38,235 bases of DNA from Mariniphaga sp. GTDB lineage: Bacteria > Bacteroidota > Bacteroidia > Bacteroidales > Prolixibacteraceae. Positions 7,690 through 15,429 of this stretch are shown piece after piece; position 1 is the first letter of the stretch, and each line of letters begins with the position of its first letter. The stretch is from the NCBI GenBank assembly GCA_010906965.1, contig JAAFHB010000020.1, forward strand, positions 1-38,235, given 5' to 3'. A program made the translations under genes and the position numbers. Under the pieces are notes generated by a model. That model was not told where the DNA came from. It ran no database searches and was given only the letters and a program-made list of their open reading frames with translations.

Positions 7690-9123
7690 ATGAAACGTCT
7701 GTTACACGATATTATGCGTCTGGGGCTGGTAGTAATGCTACCACTGTTGCTGGCTTTAGCGCCCGCCATGGCTCAGACCGTCGTGTACCAGGGCGAAATA
7801 ACTCCATTGTCTGTAGTTGAATTTCCAGGCAACACTTACGAATGGGAATTGTACAGTGATTTAACCGTCGACTTTGCGAAGGTTCCTGGCAATTGTCCTG
7901 CGACTTCAGCCACTTTTACAGGAAGCAATACTGCAGCCAGCGTGAATGTTAATTGGCTGCAACCAGGCATCTATTTCTATAAAATTACGGTACATGATGC
8001 TATTCAATGCGTCATGAACTTTAAAATAGGAATGATAAAAGTACTCCATGTTGATCTGAAAGCCATCATAACCGGAGAGTCGTTAGCTGGTGCATGCCGG
8101 CTGGTAAAGCTTGACGCATCAGAATCTGTGGGTGATTTAGTTAAATATGAATGGTCATCAATCAATCAGGGTGGTACATTAACCAGGGGAAATGGTTTAA
8201 CCACAGAATTCCAGCTTTCACCTTCTTATACAGGCTCGCTTCCTGCCGATTTCAATGTTAAACTTGTAGTGACCGATCGCCTGGGGAATACGCAAAGTGA
8301 TATTATCAGCATCAAAGTCGATCAGCTTCCAATTGCGGAGGTTTACTCTTCGGGCAAAATTGATAAAGACGGCACAATGATCGTTGATGCGGTTATTACT
8401 ATTGGCAGTGCTCAGAACTATAGGTGGTATACTTCCGAAGGGAAAATTGTTGGTCCCGATAATGCGTCAACTGCAAAATTATTTGGATCGGGAATCTACT
8501 CGCTCGAAATAACCGATAATTATGGATGTGTAATTAGGAAGAATTTTAATTTCCCGGCTGAAGTCTATCAAATACGTGCAAATCCAGACTTTGCCAAATT
8601 ACCGTGGGTCAAGGATACGACCATTTATGTATTGGCAAATGACGTGTCAACTGCTGGTTTCATTCCTGGAACATTACACGTTACCGTACCGCCTGCACGA
8701 GGTGTCGCACAAGTAAATGTCGATGGTTCAATAACCTATTCTCCACGAGAAAGAGGACCGGGCCGCGATCAGTTCGTTTACGAAGTGTGCGATGCGGTGA
8801 ACTTATGCGCCTCGGCTTCTGTAACAATCGACATTTATGACATTACAACTATTCCGGAAGGTTTTTCTCCGAATGGAGATGGTATAAATGACCATCTTAT
8901 ATTCGGTGGACTCGAAAATTATCCTCAATCGAAGTTCTCTATCTACAATCGATCGGGTCAGCTTATTTACCAAAGTCTCGACTACCAAAATGACTGGGAC
9001 GGTAAAACCATTGAAAAATCAATGACCAACCTTCAAACGATTCCAAGTGGCGTCTATTACTACGTGCTTAAACTGGGAGGTACAACCCGTATTGTAAAGG
9101 GATTTATCTATATTGGCTATTAG
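7690..9123 (+). CDS. Gliding motility-associated (CHU_C) protein, type IX secretion type B substrate
   Basis: 477 residues. The signal peptide is about 1-28 (LVVMLPLLLALAPAMAQ). PKD/Ig-like modules fill about 30-300 (NTYEWELYSD, LDASESVGDLVKYEWSS, AQNYRWYTSEG). A tandem cadherin/Big_9-type module follows at about 305-385 (VLANDVSTAGFIPGTLHV, GSITYSPRERGPGRDQFVY). The C-terminus is a CHU_C sorting domain: IPEGFSPNGDGINDHLIF, FSIYNRSGQLIY, DWDGK and SGVYYYVLKLG, with final strand RIVKGFIYIGY. This domain directs export through the type IX system. It is the only such domain in the five-gene cluster, so this protein is the best candidate surface anchor of the group. Confidence 0.92.
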   Translation: MKRLLHDIMRLGLVVMLPLLLALAPAMAQTVVYQGEITPLSVVEFPGNTYEWELYSDLTVDFAKVPGNCPATSATFTGSNTAASVNVNWLQPGIYFYKITVHDAIQCVMNFKIGMIKVLHVDLKAIITGESLAGACRLVKLDASESVGDLVKYEWSSINQGGTLTRGNGLTTEFQLSPSYTGSLPADFNVKLVVTDRLGNTQSDIISIKVDQLPIAEVYSSGKIDKDGTMIVDAVITIGSAQNYRWYTSEGKIVGPDNASTAKLFGSGIYSLEITDNYGCVIRKNFNFPAEVYQIRANPDFAKLPWVKDTTIYVLANDVSTAGFIPGTLHVTVPPARGVAQVNVDGSITYSPRERGPGRDQFVYEVCDAVNLCASASVTIDIYDITTIPEGFSPNGDGINDHLIFGGLENYPQSKFSIYNRSGQLIYQSLDYQNDWDGKTIEKSMTNLQTIPSGVYYYVLKLGGTTRIVKGFIYIGY

Positions 9124-9199
9124 GCAAACGAAAAACTAACCACCACCAAATAAATATCCTTAAAATTCATTAGAGTACCCTGATGGAACGATTGGAAGA

Positions 9200-9268
9200 A
9201 TTGTAGCGGGAGCGTATATGCAATCCAAAAATTCATAATTATTTCAAAAGCAACTGAATATTAAAATA
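9200..9268 (+). repeat. Degenerate copy of the dispersed 27/32-kb repeat tail
   Basis: The stretch around TATATGCAATCCAAAAATTC and ATTATTTCAAAAGCAACTG matches, with scattered changes, the last 60 bases of the repeats at 26866-27043 and 32492-32668. It lies just outside the inverted-repeat element that starts at 9271. Confidence 0.55.
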
Positions 9269-9270
9269 AA

Positions 9271-9421
9271 GAGTCCACTCCGAAAAGTATTATTTTGCCA
9301 CCAAGGCACAAAAGCACAAAGATTCACTCAGTTTAAATATCTAATATTCATTTTTTTGTGAACCTTAGCGTCTTGGAGACTTAGTGGCATTCTTTATCTT
9401 TTGACTTATAGGAGTGGACTC
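9271..9421. mobile_element. MITE-like palindromic element, 151 bp, perfect 11-bp inverted ends
   Basis: The ends GAGTCCACTCC (9271-9281) and GGAGTGGACTC (9411-9421) are perfect inverted repeats. Inside them a second imperfect pair, GCCACCAAGGCACAAA and a stretch ending GACTTAGTGGC, extends the palindrome. There is no coding capacity. It lies between the ends of two convergent genes, so it may also act as a two-way terminator. A similar CCACAAAGGC...ACACCAAG stretch occurs near 22770-22795. Confidence 0.65.
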
Positions 9422-9440
9422 AATAAAAGGGAATACAAAT

Positions 9441-9475
9441 CCGGGTTCAATTCCAAAATGAATTGCAACTACCGG
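9441..9475. repeat. Hairpin just downstream of the hybrid kinase gene
   Basis: On the minus strand, CCGG-TA-GTT-CAATTC pairs with GAATTG-AAC-CCGG around a 6-nt loop, 19 bases past the stop codon at 9494. No T-run follows it, so I call it a possible terminator or processing hairpin only. The remainder of 9124-9493 holds the two repeats listed and no gene. Confidence 0.4.
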
Positions 9476-9493
9476 AAATAATCAGTTGAATTC

Positions 9494-12328
9494 TTAATCA
9501 TTCTTCTTCAGGTATTTAATCATCATCTGTTTCAATTCTTCTGATTTAATAGGTTTCGTAATATAACCATTGCAGCCGGCAGCTATTGCTTTTTCCTTGT
9601 CGCCTTCTAAAGCATAAGCCGTTTGTGCAATGATAATGACGTCTTTGTTAAATTTTCGTATCTGCCTGGTGGCTTCATAGCCATCCATTTCGGGCATCAG
9701 TATATCCATCAGCACCAAATCAATGTCTGGATTATTTAAGCAAGCGGCCACTGATTTTGTTCCGGTTTTTACGCTAATAATTTCTCTTCCGAATTTATGG
9801 ACAGCTAGCGAAATGAGCCTTTCTGAAGGTTCATCGTCTTCGGCAATTAAAATTTTCAACTTTTTCACAGGAGTCACTTCAACGGGAGTCAAAACTTCAT
9901 TTTCTGCATTTTTTTCTTCCATCTTTATGCTCTTGTACGGAAGGGTAAAATAAAAGATGCTTCCTATGCCCACTTCGGATTCCACCCATATTTTTCCTCC
10001 AAGCATTTCAATATATGCTTTGGAAATTGACAAGCCTAAACCTGCTCCCTGCCGTGCCATTTTATCGGCAATATCGGCTTGAATAAACCGTTCGAATATG
10101 GCTTTCTGCCTGTTTACCGGAATACCAATTCCTGTATCTTTCACATAAAACTCCACTTCGACAGGCTCATTATCCTTTTTTAGAATATAGCCAAATTCTA
10201 TCGAACCTTTTTCACTGTATTTGATGGCATTTTTTATAAGGTTAGTCAATATGGCATAAACTTTCTCACGGTCGGTTTTCAGGATAGCTTCTTTGAAAGG
10301 CAACGAGTTTTTGAATGAAAATTGTATTCCTTTCCCTTCAACTTCGGGTTTGAAGAAGGTATAAATGTACTCGATTTGCTCGTTGATATTCGATTCCTGA
10401 ATATTTTCTGTCATCAGTCCAGCTTCTATTTTCGAAATACTAACAATATCGTTGATAATATTGAGCATGCGTGCTCCGCTTTTTTCAATAATACTGATAA
10501 ATTCCTGTTGTTCTTCACCTGACAGACCGGGCTCTTTCAATAATTCGGCAAAACCCAGAATGCCATTCATAGGGGTACGTATTTCGTGACTCATATTGGC
10601 TAAAAAAGCAGATTTCAGACGGTCGCTTTCTTCGGCATGTTCTTTTGCAATAGTTAAATCATAATTGAGTGATTTCAACTCCTCATTTTGACTTGTTAAT
10701 TGCGTATTCAAAGTTATATTTTCTGTAATATCTCTTGAAATTACAATAATACGGTGAATTCTTCCCTCAGCATTTTTTAACGGAATTAATTGCGTATTAA
10801 ATGATTTATTGATAGTTAAAAAAGCTATATGTTCTTCATATTCAATTCGTTTGTCTTCCTGAATACATCTCTCATAATGTTGCGTAAATTGATTGTACAA
10901 TTCAGGCGGAATACATTCATCGATATATCTGTTTTGAAAATTTTCTAAGTCGCCAATTAGTTTTGCTTCAGCATGATTGAAAGTGACTACTTTATATCTA
11001 TGATCTTCCGTTACCTCATAAATAGACATTATATCAAACGTATTATCGAATATCTGCTTATATTTTTCTTCGCTTTCTTCAGCTTGTTCTTTGGCACTAA
11101 TTAGTTCTTCTTCAGTTTTCTTGATTTCGGTAATGTCTTGTATTGCTCCTTGCATTCTGGCAGGCTTCCCTTGCTCATCATACACCAGTTCACCGGTACC
11201 ATGAACCCACCGTTCTAGGCCATCGTTGATACGGATTATTTTATATTCATGTCTGAAAGAAATTCTATTCTTTACAACGTATTCATGGTAAGCAACCAAT
11301 TCTTCGCGGTGGTCAGGATGGATAAAGCCTGCCCAGCCTGCTATTGTATGAGGATACGTTTCGTCTATCCCGAATATTTTATAAAATTCGGGCGAGCATA
11401 CCCATGAGCTTTTTTCTAAATCAGTTTCATTCAGATTTGTTGAATAAGAACATATATGTGCCAATGATTGCGAATTGAGAATCATCTCCATGTTTCTATT
11501 TGCTTTTTCTTTGGCTATGATTAATTCTAATTCAGATTCTTTGCGCAAAGTAATATCATGGTAATTTCCCAAAATCCCTTGAATATCGGGGTCGTGTATT
11601 AAGTTGCTGCACGTAAATTGTATCCAGCTATAATGGCCGTCTTTGTGCCTGTACCTTACTTCGGTAGTTCCTACCTTGCCGGGTTCGCTTTCTATAGATG
11701 CAATAAAACGCTGTGCATCATCCAGATCATCGGGGTGAACGTTATCAAAGGCACTGAAACCAACATTATCTTCGGGTTTCCACCCAAATAATTTCTCTGC
11801 GTTGGGGCTTTCATATCGGTTGATTCCTTCGTGGTCGATGATAACAATAACATCACCGATATTGGCCACCATTTTACTTTTAAGTGTTTCGCTTTTCCGC
11901 AGTTCATCTTCAATTTGCTTACGTTCTTCGTTTTCCTCTGCCTCCCGGATTGCCCGTTTTATGGCGTATGGAAGTTTCACCGGTTTGTCTTTTAAAATAT
12001 AATCAACCGCGCCAAGTTTAATCAGCTCGATGGCTGTCTCCTCACCAATTGAGCCGGAGACACAGATAAAGGGAATTTCAGGGCATATTTCGATTGCCTT
12101 TTTTAATGCTTCGAAGGCATCGTATTGTGGCAAATTGAAATCAGCTAAAATAACATCGTATTTTGCCGAGTTCAATGCTGATACAAAATCGTGCTCATTT
12201 TCAACACGGTTCATCGTAAAATCAATTCCCGCAGCCAGTAGTAATTCGAAAATTATTTTATAGTCTTCGGGAGAATCTTCCAGTGAAAGTATATTTAATG
12301 CCGTAGTTAAATCGTGCTGCTTTTCCAT
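9494..12328 (-). CDS. Hybrid sensor histidine kinase/response regulator (REC-PAS-PAS-PAS-HisKA-HATPase-REC)
   Basis: 944 residues, no membrane segment, so cytoplasmic. An N-terminal receiver (about 12-130) has phosphoacceptor Asp63 in VILADFN. PAS domains follow at about 150-262, 280-402 and 425-537, the first two with the PAC-type endings YHDIT and IQDIT, joined by coiled linkers. The HisKA H-box NMSHEIRTP places the autophosphorylated His at 581. The ATPase has NLIKNAIKYS (N), DTGIGIP (G1) and GAGLGLSI (G2). The C-terminal receiver (about 824-940) has Asp875 in LVLMDILMPEMDG. The order suggests input by phosphorylation of the first receiver and internal relay to the second. It lies 2 bp after the stand-alone receiver gene, so the two are co-translated. 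No DNA-binding output is present. Confidence 0.93.
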   Translation of the reverse strand: MEKQHDLTTALNILSLEDSPEDYKIIFELLLAAGIDFTMNRVENEHDFVSALNSAKYDVILADFNLPQYDAFEALKKAIEICPEIPFICVSGSIGEETAIELIKLGAVDYILKDKPVKLPYAIKRAIREAEENEERKQIEDELRKSETLKSKMVANIGDVIVIIDHEGINRYESPNAEKLFGWKPEDNVGFSAFDNVHPDDLDDAQRFIASIESEPGKVGTTEVRYRHKDGHYSWIQFTCSNLIHDPDIQGILGNYHDITLRKESELELIIAKEKANRNMEMILNSQSLAHICSYSTNLNETDLEKSSWVCSPEFYKIFGIDETYPHTIAGWAGFIHPDHREELVAYHEYVVKNRISFRHEYKIIRINDGLERWVHGTGELVYDEQGKPARMQGAIQDITEIKKTEEELISAKEQAEESEEKYKQIFDNTFDIMSIYEVTEDHRYKVVTFNHAEAKLIGDLENFQNRYIDECIPPELYNQFTQHYERCIQEDKRIEYEEHIAFLTINKSFNTQLIPLKNAEGRIHRIIVISRDITENITLNTQLTSQNEELKSLNYDLTIAKEHAEESDRLKSAFLANMSHEIRTPMNGILGFAELLKEPGLSGEEQQEFISIIEKSGARMLNIINDIVSISKIEAGLMTENIQESNINEQIEYIYTFFKPEVEGKGIQFSFKNSLPFKEAILKTDREKVYAILTNLIKNAIKYSEKGSIEFGYILKKDNEPVEVEFYVKDTGIGIPVNRQKAIFERFIQADIADKMARQGAGLGLSISKAYIEMLGGKIWVESEVGIGSIFYFTLPYKSIKMEEKNAENEVLTPVEVTPVKKLKILIAEDDEPSERLISLAVHKFGREIISVKTGTKSVAACLNNPDIDLVLMDILMPEMDGYEATRQIRKFNKDVIIIAQTAYALEGDKEKAIAAGCNGYITKPIKSEELKQMMIKYLKKND

Positions 12329-12330
12329 AA

Positions 12331-12777
12331 TTATTTGTCCGATTCGGGTGGAATTTCATTGATCAAAGCCCAAAAAATGCCTATGTTTTTTACTGAATCC
12401 ATAAACTCTTTAAAATCAAGCGGTTTTACTACATACGCATTCACCCCAAGTGCATAGCATTCGATCAAGTCAGGATCCTCACGCGAAGAGGTGAGCATAA
12501 CGATTGGTAGCGTTTTGAGGTTTTTATCACTCCTTGCAGCCCTAAGCACTTCAATGCCATCCATTCGGGGCATTTTAATATCCAACAGCATTACCGCAGG
12601 ATTTTCCTTTTTTCGCGTTTTGTAGCTGCCTTCATATTGCAGATATTCCATTGCTTCCACCCCATCGCTCACTAAAGTTACCCGGTTGGCAAGGTTACAA
12701 TTAGCCAGGGCCCGAAGTGTCAATTCAGCATCTCTCGGATCATCCTCAACGAGTAAAATTGGTTTTAGATCATTCAT
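12331..12777 (-). CDS. Stand-alone receiver-domain response regulator (Rcp1-like)
   Basis: 148 residues, a single receiver domain. Acidic pocket LVEDD at 9-13, phosphoacceptor Asp66 in MLLDIKMPRMDG, switch Thr in VMLTSS, and Lys in VVKPLD. The stretch between beta2 and beta3 (EGSYKTRKKENP) and the C-terminal helix match the Rcp1/CheY-like group that partners PAS or phytochrome-type kinases. No output domain follows, so it should act by protein contact or as a phospho-shuttle. It lies downstream of the CHASE8-like kinase and 2 bp upstream of the hybrid kinase, the natural position for a carrier between them. That route is inferred from gene order. Confidence 0.92.
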   Translation of the reverse strand: MNDLKPILLVEDDPRDAELTLRALANCNLANRVTLVSDGVEAMEYLQYEGSYKTRKKENPAVMLLDIKMPRMDGIEVLRAARSDKNLKTLPIVMLTSSREDPDLIECYALGVNAYVVKPLDFKEFMDSVKNIGIFWALINEIPPESDK

Positions 12778-12836
12778 ACTTTAATTTGTATTTTAAATCA
12801 TTTTTAAACAAGAAATAATAAATAAGGAACAAAAAA

Positions 12837-13199
12837 TCAGGAATTTCGCTTCTTTGCAGTTTCAATGCTTTTCAGAAAAATAGCGATTAATTCGTTATTT
12901 TCTTTCAGGATATCATCAATCCGTTCTGGTTCAACAAGTGGTTTCCTAGCGATGATTTTCAAGCAAATACGCGTTTCCCTTAGTTCCTTTAAAATAATTT
13001 TTAATTTATGAATGAAATCGTTTGTCGATTCAGCCGATTGAGCTTCGCCATTATTCAAAGCGGGTGAAGTTCCACATCTGATTAGTTGACCACCTATATG
13101 ATTTCCAAGTTTTGTATTAGGAATTGCTTCCACTACCTCACTTATTCTTAAAGCAAAGTCAATTAAGCGATCTTCCAGATCATATTTCCTTTCATTCAT
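12837..13199 (-). CDS. Four-helix bundle protein (23S rRNA intervening-sequence family)
   Basis: 120 residues, all alpha-helical. It shows the family's DLEDRLIDFALRI start, a central GGQLIRCGTSPALNNGEAQSA segment, then DFIHKLKIILKELRETRICL. Proteins of this family were first found inside intervening sequences of 23S rRNA. In Bacteroidota they occur as scattered single genes, and their function is unclear. Here it interrupts the kinase-receiver order of a two-component unit, flanked by AT-rich simple-sequence stretches (about 12805-12832 and 13222-13252) that are near-inverted copies of each other, centred on AATAAATAATAAG and its relatives. This fits a late insertion of a small mobile gene into the operon. 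Confidence 0.85.
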   Translation of the reverse strand: MNERKYDLEDRLIDFALRISEVVEAIPNTKLGNHIGGQLIRCGTSPALNNGEAQSAESTNDFIHKLKIILKELRETRICLKIIARKPLVEPERIDDILKENNELIAIFLKSIETAKKRNS

Positions 13200-13287
13200 A
13201 ATTGCTCCTTTTTTAGTTTCTCATTCCTAATTTCTTATTATTTATTCCTTGTTTATTTTATCCTTTCTAATTTCATCCGTTTCTAAT

Positions 13288-14853
13288 TTATTTTGGTAAT
13301 GAGAAATAGAATATAGCTCCTTTATCCTGTTCTGCTTCAGCCCATACACGTCCTCCATGCCGGAGAATGATGCGCTGCACATTGGCAAGTCCGATGCCTG
13401 TTCCTTCATAATCTTCCCTGGAATGTAACCGCTGAAATACACCAAACAGTTTGTTTGCATACTTCATATCAAAACCTACTCCGTTATCGCGCACAAAAAA
13501 TACGAATTCTTTTTCATTTTCTTCATATCCGACTTCGATTACACTTTTTTCTTTTTTCTGAGTAAATTTTACCGCATTACTTAAGAGATTGACCCAGACC
13601 TGTTTGATTAACGATTGATCGCAATAAACCGTTGGCAAAAATTTCGTGATCCATTCAACTATTCGGTCTTCTGTGTCGCGGTTCATTGCTGAAAGTACAT
13701 CCCCAAAAACCAGGTTCATATCAATCGTGGATTTCCTTAATTCCTGCCTGCCGGTTCTTGAAAACTGTAGGAGGTCGTCAATCAATAATCCCATTTGGCT
13801 GGCAGAATCTTTAATGACGTTTAGATAATACAGACCTTTTTCGGGTAGAGAATCGGGAAATTGCTTCGTAAACATGTCTATGAATCCATTGATATGCCTC
13901 AGTGGCGCGCGCAAATCATGCGAAACTGAATAACTGAAAGCTTCGAGTTCTTTGTTGGCGGCTTCAAGCTGGGAGGTTCGATCAGAAACCCGCTGTTCAA
14001 GGGTTTCGTTCAACTTTTGAACTTCTTCCTTCGATCTTTTATGATCCTCAACCACGCTAAGTAAAGCTCTTCCAGATCGATCGGCTATTTCGAGAAGCTT
14101 TTTGGTTTCTGCCAATGCTTCTTTTTCAGCGTCCTGTGCTTCCAGTTTTTCCTTCTCTCTGATCATAATACGATCAATCATGAGGTTGAATCCATTATAT
14201 AATTCACCTATTTCATCTTTTGCCTGATAATTTTCTATCAAAATATAATTATTTGAATTGGCAATTAGCCTCATTTGCCTGGTGAGCTTGATAATTGGCT
14301 CTGAAATGCTTCTCTCGAAATAAAATGCCATTCCAAAAATGATCAAAACCATCAGCGCCGTAAGTCCTAAAGCTAATATAAACTGAGTTAAGAGAATGGA
14401 TTTCCAGTCGATTTTTGAGCGCAAATAAATATATCCCTCGATGCCCTGTTTTGATCGAACCAGGTGCCTGACATGGATATAATTATCAGCCATGAAATAA
14501 TCAATAGTTTTTAGTTGTGGCGGCATACTGAGTTTCATTTTCTGATCGAGATGATATTCAGCAAAGACTATATCTTCTGATGTGTAAAGGATTCCATCGC
14601 AAACTGATTCTATAATTGAAAGCTTTTGAAGAACTTCTTTGGCATTCTCCGGATAGTTGAATTCGAGCGGCAAACTGCAATATTCGCTGATCAAACGAGC
14701 ATGTAATTGAGTATCAGAAATAAGACGTTGGCGTGTTTGATTAATTTCATAAAAATAGTTGACCAGGTTTCCGGCTATACTGGAAACAGCTCCGATTATT
14801 ACAATTATCAGAATAATTTTGTTTTTTAAACGTATGTTGTTAATTAGTTTCAT
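13288..14853 (-). CDS. Membrane sensor histidine kinase (CHASE8-like, HAMP, HisKA, HATPase)
   Basis: 521 residues from the ATG at 14853; a TTG six bases upstream is possible, but the ATG leaves a 2-bp gap to the YfiR-like gene. Transmembrane helix 1 is about 13-32 (IILIIVIIGAVSSIAGNLV), then a periplasmic domain of about 120 residues resembling CHASE8 (LISDTQLHARLISEYCSLPL), helix 2 at about 152-178, HAMP to about 230 (ISEPIIKLTRQM, DEIGELYNGFN), a coiled coil, and HisKA with SYSVSHDLRAPL (His312). The ATPase shows NLLSNAVKFT, DNGVGFD and GTGIGLANV. This kinase type commonly follows a YfiR-family gene, where the periplasmic YfiR protein controls the CHASE8 domain. It is probably the input kinase of the relay completed by 12331-12777 and 9494-12328. 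Confidence 0.92.
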   Translation of the reverse strand: MKLINNIRLKNKIILIIVIIGAVSSIAGNLVNYFYEINQTRQRLISDTQLHARLISEYCSLPLEFNYPENAKEVLQKLSIIESVCDGILYTSEDIVFAEYHLDQKMKLSMPPQLKTIDYFMADNYIHVRHLVRSKQGIEGYIYLRSKIDWKSILLTQFILALGLTALMVLIIFGMAFYFERSISEPIIKLTRQMRLIANSNNYILIENYQAKDEIGELYNGFNLMIDRIMIREKEKLEAQDAEKEALAETKKLLEIADRSGRALLSVVEDHKRSKEEVQKLNETLEQRVSDRTSQLEAANKELEAFSYSVSHDLRAPLRHINGFIDMFTKQFPDSLPEKGLYYLNVIKDSASQMGLLIDDLLQFSRTGRQELRKSTIDMNLVFGDVLSAMNRDTEDRIVEWITKFLPTVYCDQSLIKQVWVNLLSNAVKFTQKKEKSVIEVGYEENEKEFVFFVRDNGVGFDMKYANKLFGVFQRLHSREDYEGTGIGLANVQRIILRHGGRVWAEAEQDKGAIFYFSLPK

Positions 14854-14855
14854 GT

Positions 14856-15419
14856 TCAATGAATTATTTTACCAATGGATACCAACTGCAAATCAGGTTT
14901 AAGTCCTGAATTTTTCAAGGCTTCCAGATCAATTTCAAAGTGAATGGTTTCATCGTTCTGCGTAAAGAAATTAAAATGAACACCTTCGCCTGAAAAATCA
15001 GGTGAATCAGAAATAAGTAAAATGTTCTTTGATTGAAAAGCGAGAATGGTTTTCTGAATATTTTTCTTTTCTGTCTGGCAAATAAATAGTACTTGTGCCC
15101 CTTCCGCCTCTTTGTAATCTTTAATGTATTTGATTTTTATTGACTTGCCTTTGATTTTAAACCGGGATGCCAGTTTCTCGAGTTCCCCTCTAAAAGGACT
15201 TAACCCCAACACTGCAATTTGAAATGCTTCTGAATTTTGAGTCGAATTCCATTCGGTATATTGGGCTATTTTGAATATTAGCGAAGCTTTTACATTATAC
15301 TCAACTGATTGAGATCTTGTAATAACCGGCGACAGCAAAATTAAAAGCAATAGCCAAATGAACAGAGGTATTCTATTGTGCTTAACTATCTCGAAACTCC
15401 CTTTTGGTAAATTGTTCAT
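14856..15419 (-). CDS. YfiR family periplasmic protein (DUF4154)
   Basis: 187 residues. An N-terminal hydrophobic segment (FIWLLLLILLSPVITRSQS) after a basic stretch serves as signal peptide. The mature part has family features: YNVKASLIFKIAQYTEW near its start, IAVLGLSPF, a central AQVLFICQTEK, ILLISDSPDFSGEGVHFNFF, and a final SIGKIIH. In Pseudomonas YfiR is a periplasmic repressor of the membrane diguanylate cyclase YfiN. In Bacteroidota relatives are paired with CHASE8-type kinases, as here, where the kinase starts 2 bp downstream. Inferred role: a periplasmic switch that reports envelope or receptor state to the kinase. The TonB receptor gene ends 10 bp upstream. Confidence 0.88.
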   Translation of the reverse strand: MNNLPKGSFEIVKHNRIPLFIWLLLLILLSPVITRSQSVEYNVKASLIFKIAQYTEWNSTQNSEAFQIAVLGLSPFRGELEKLASRFKIKGKSIKIKYIKDYKEAEGAQVLFICQTEKKNIQKTILAFQSKNILLISDSPDFSGEGVHFNFFTQNDETIHFEIDLEALKNSGLKPDLQLVSIGKIIH

Positions 15420-15429
15420 AATACCTTAA

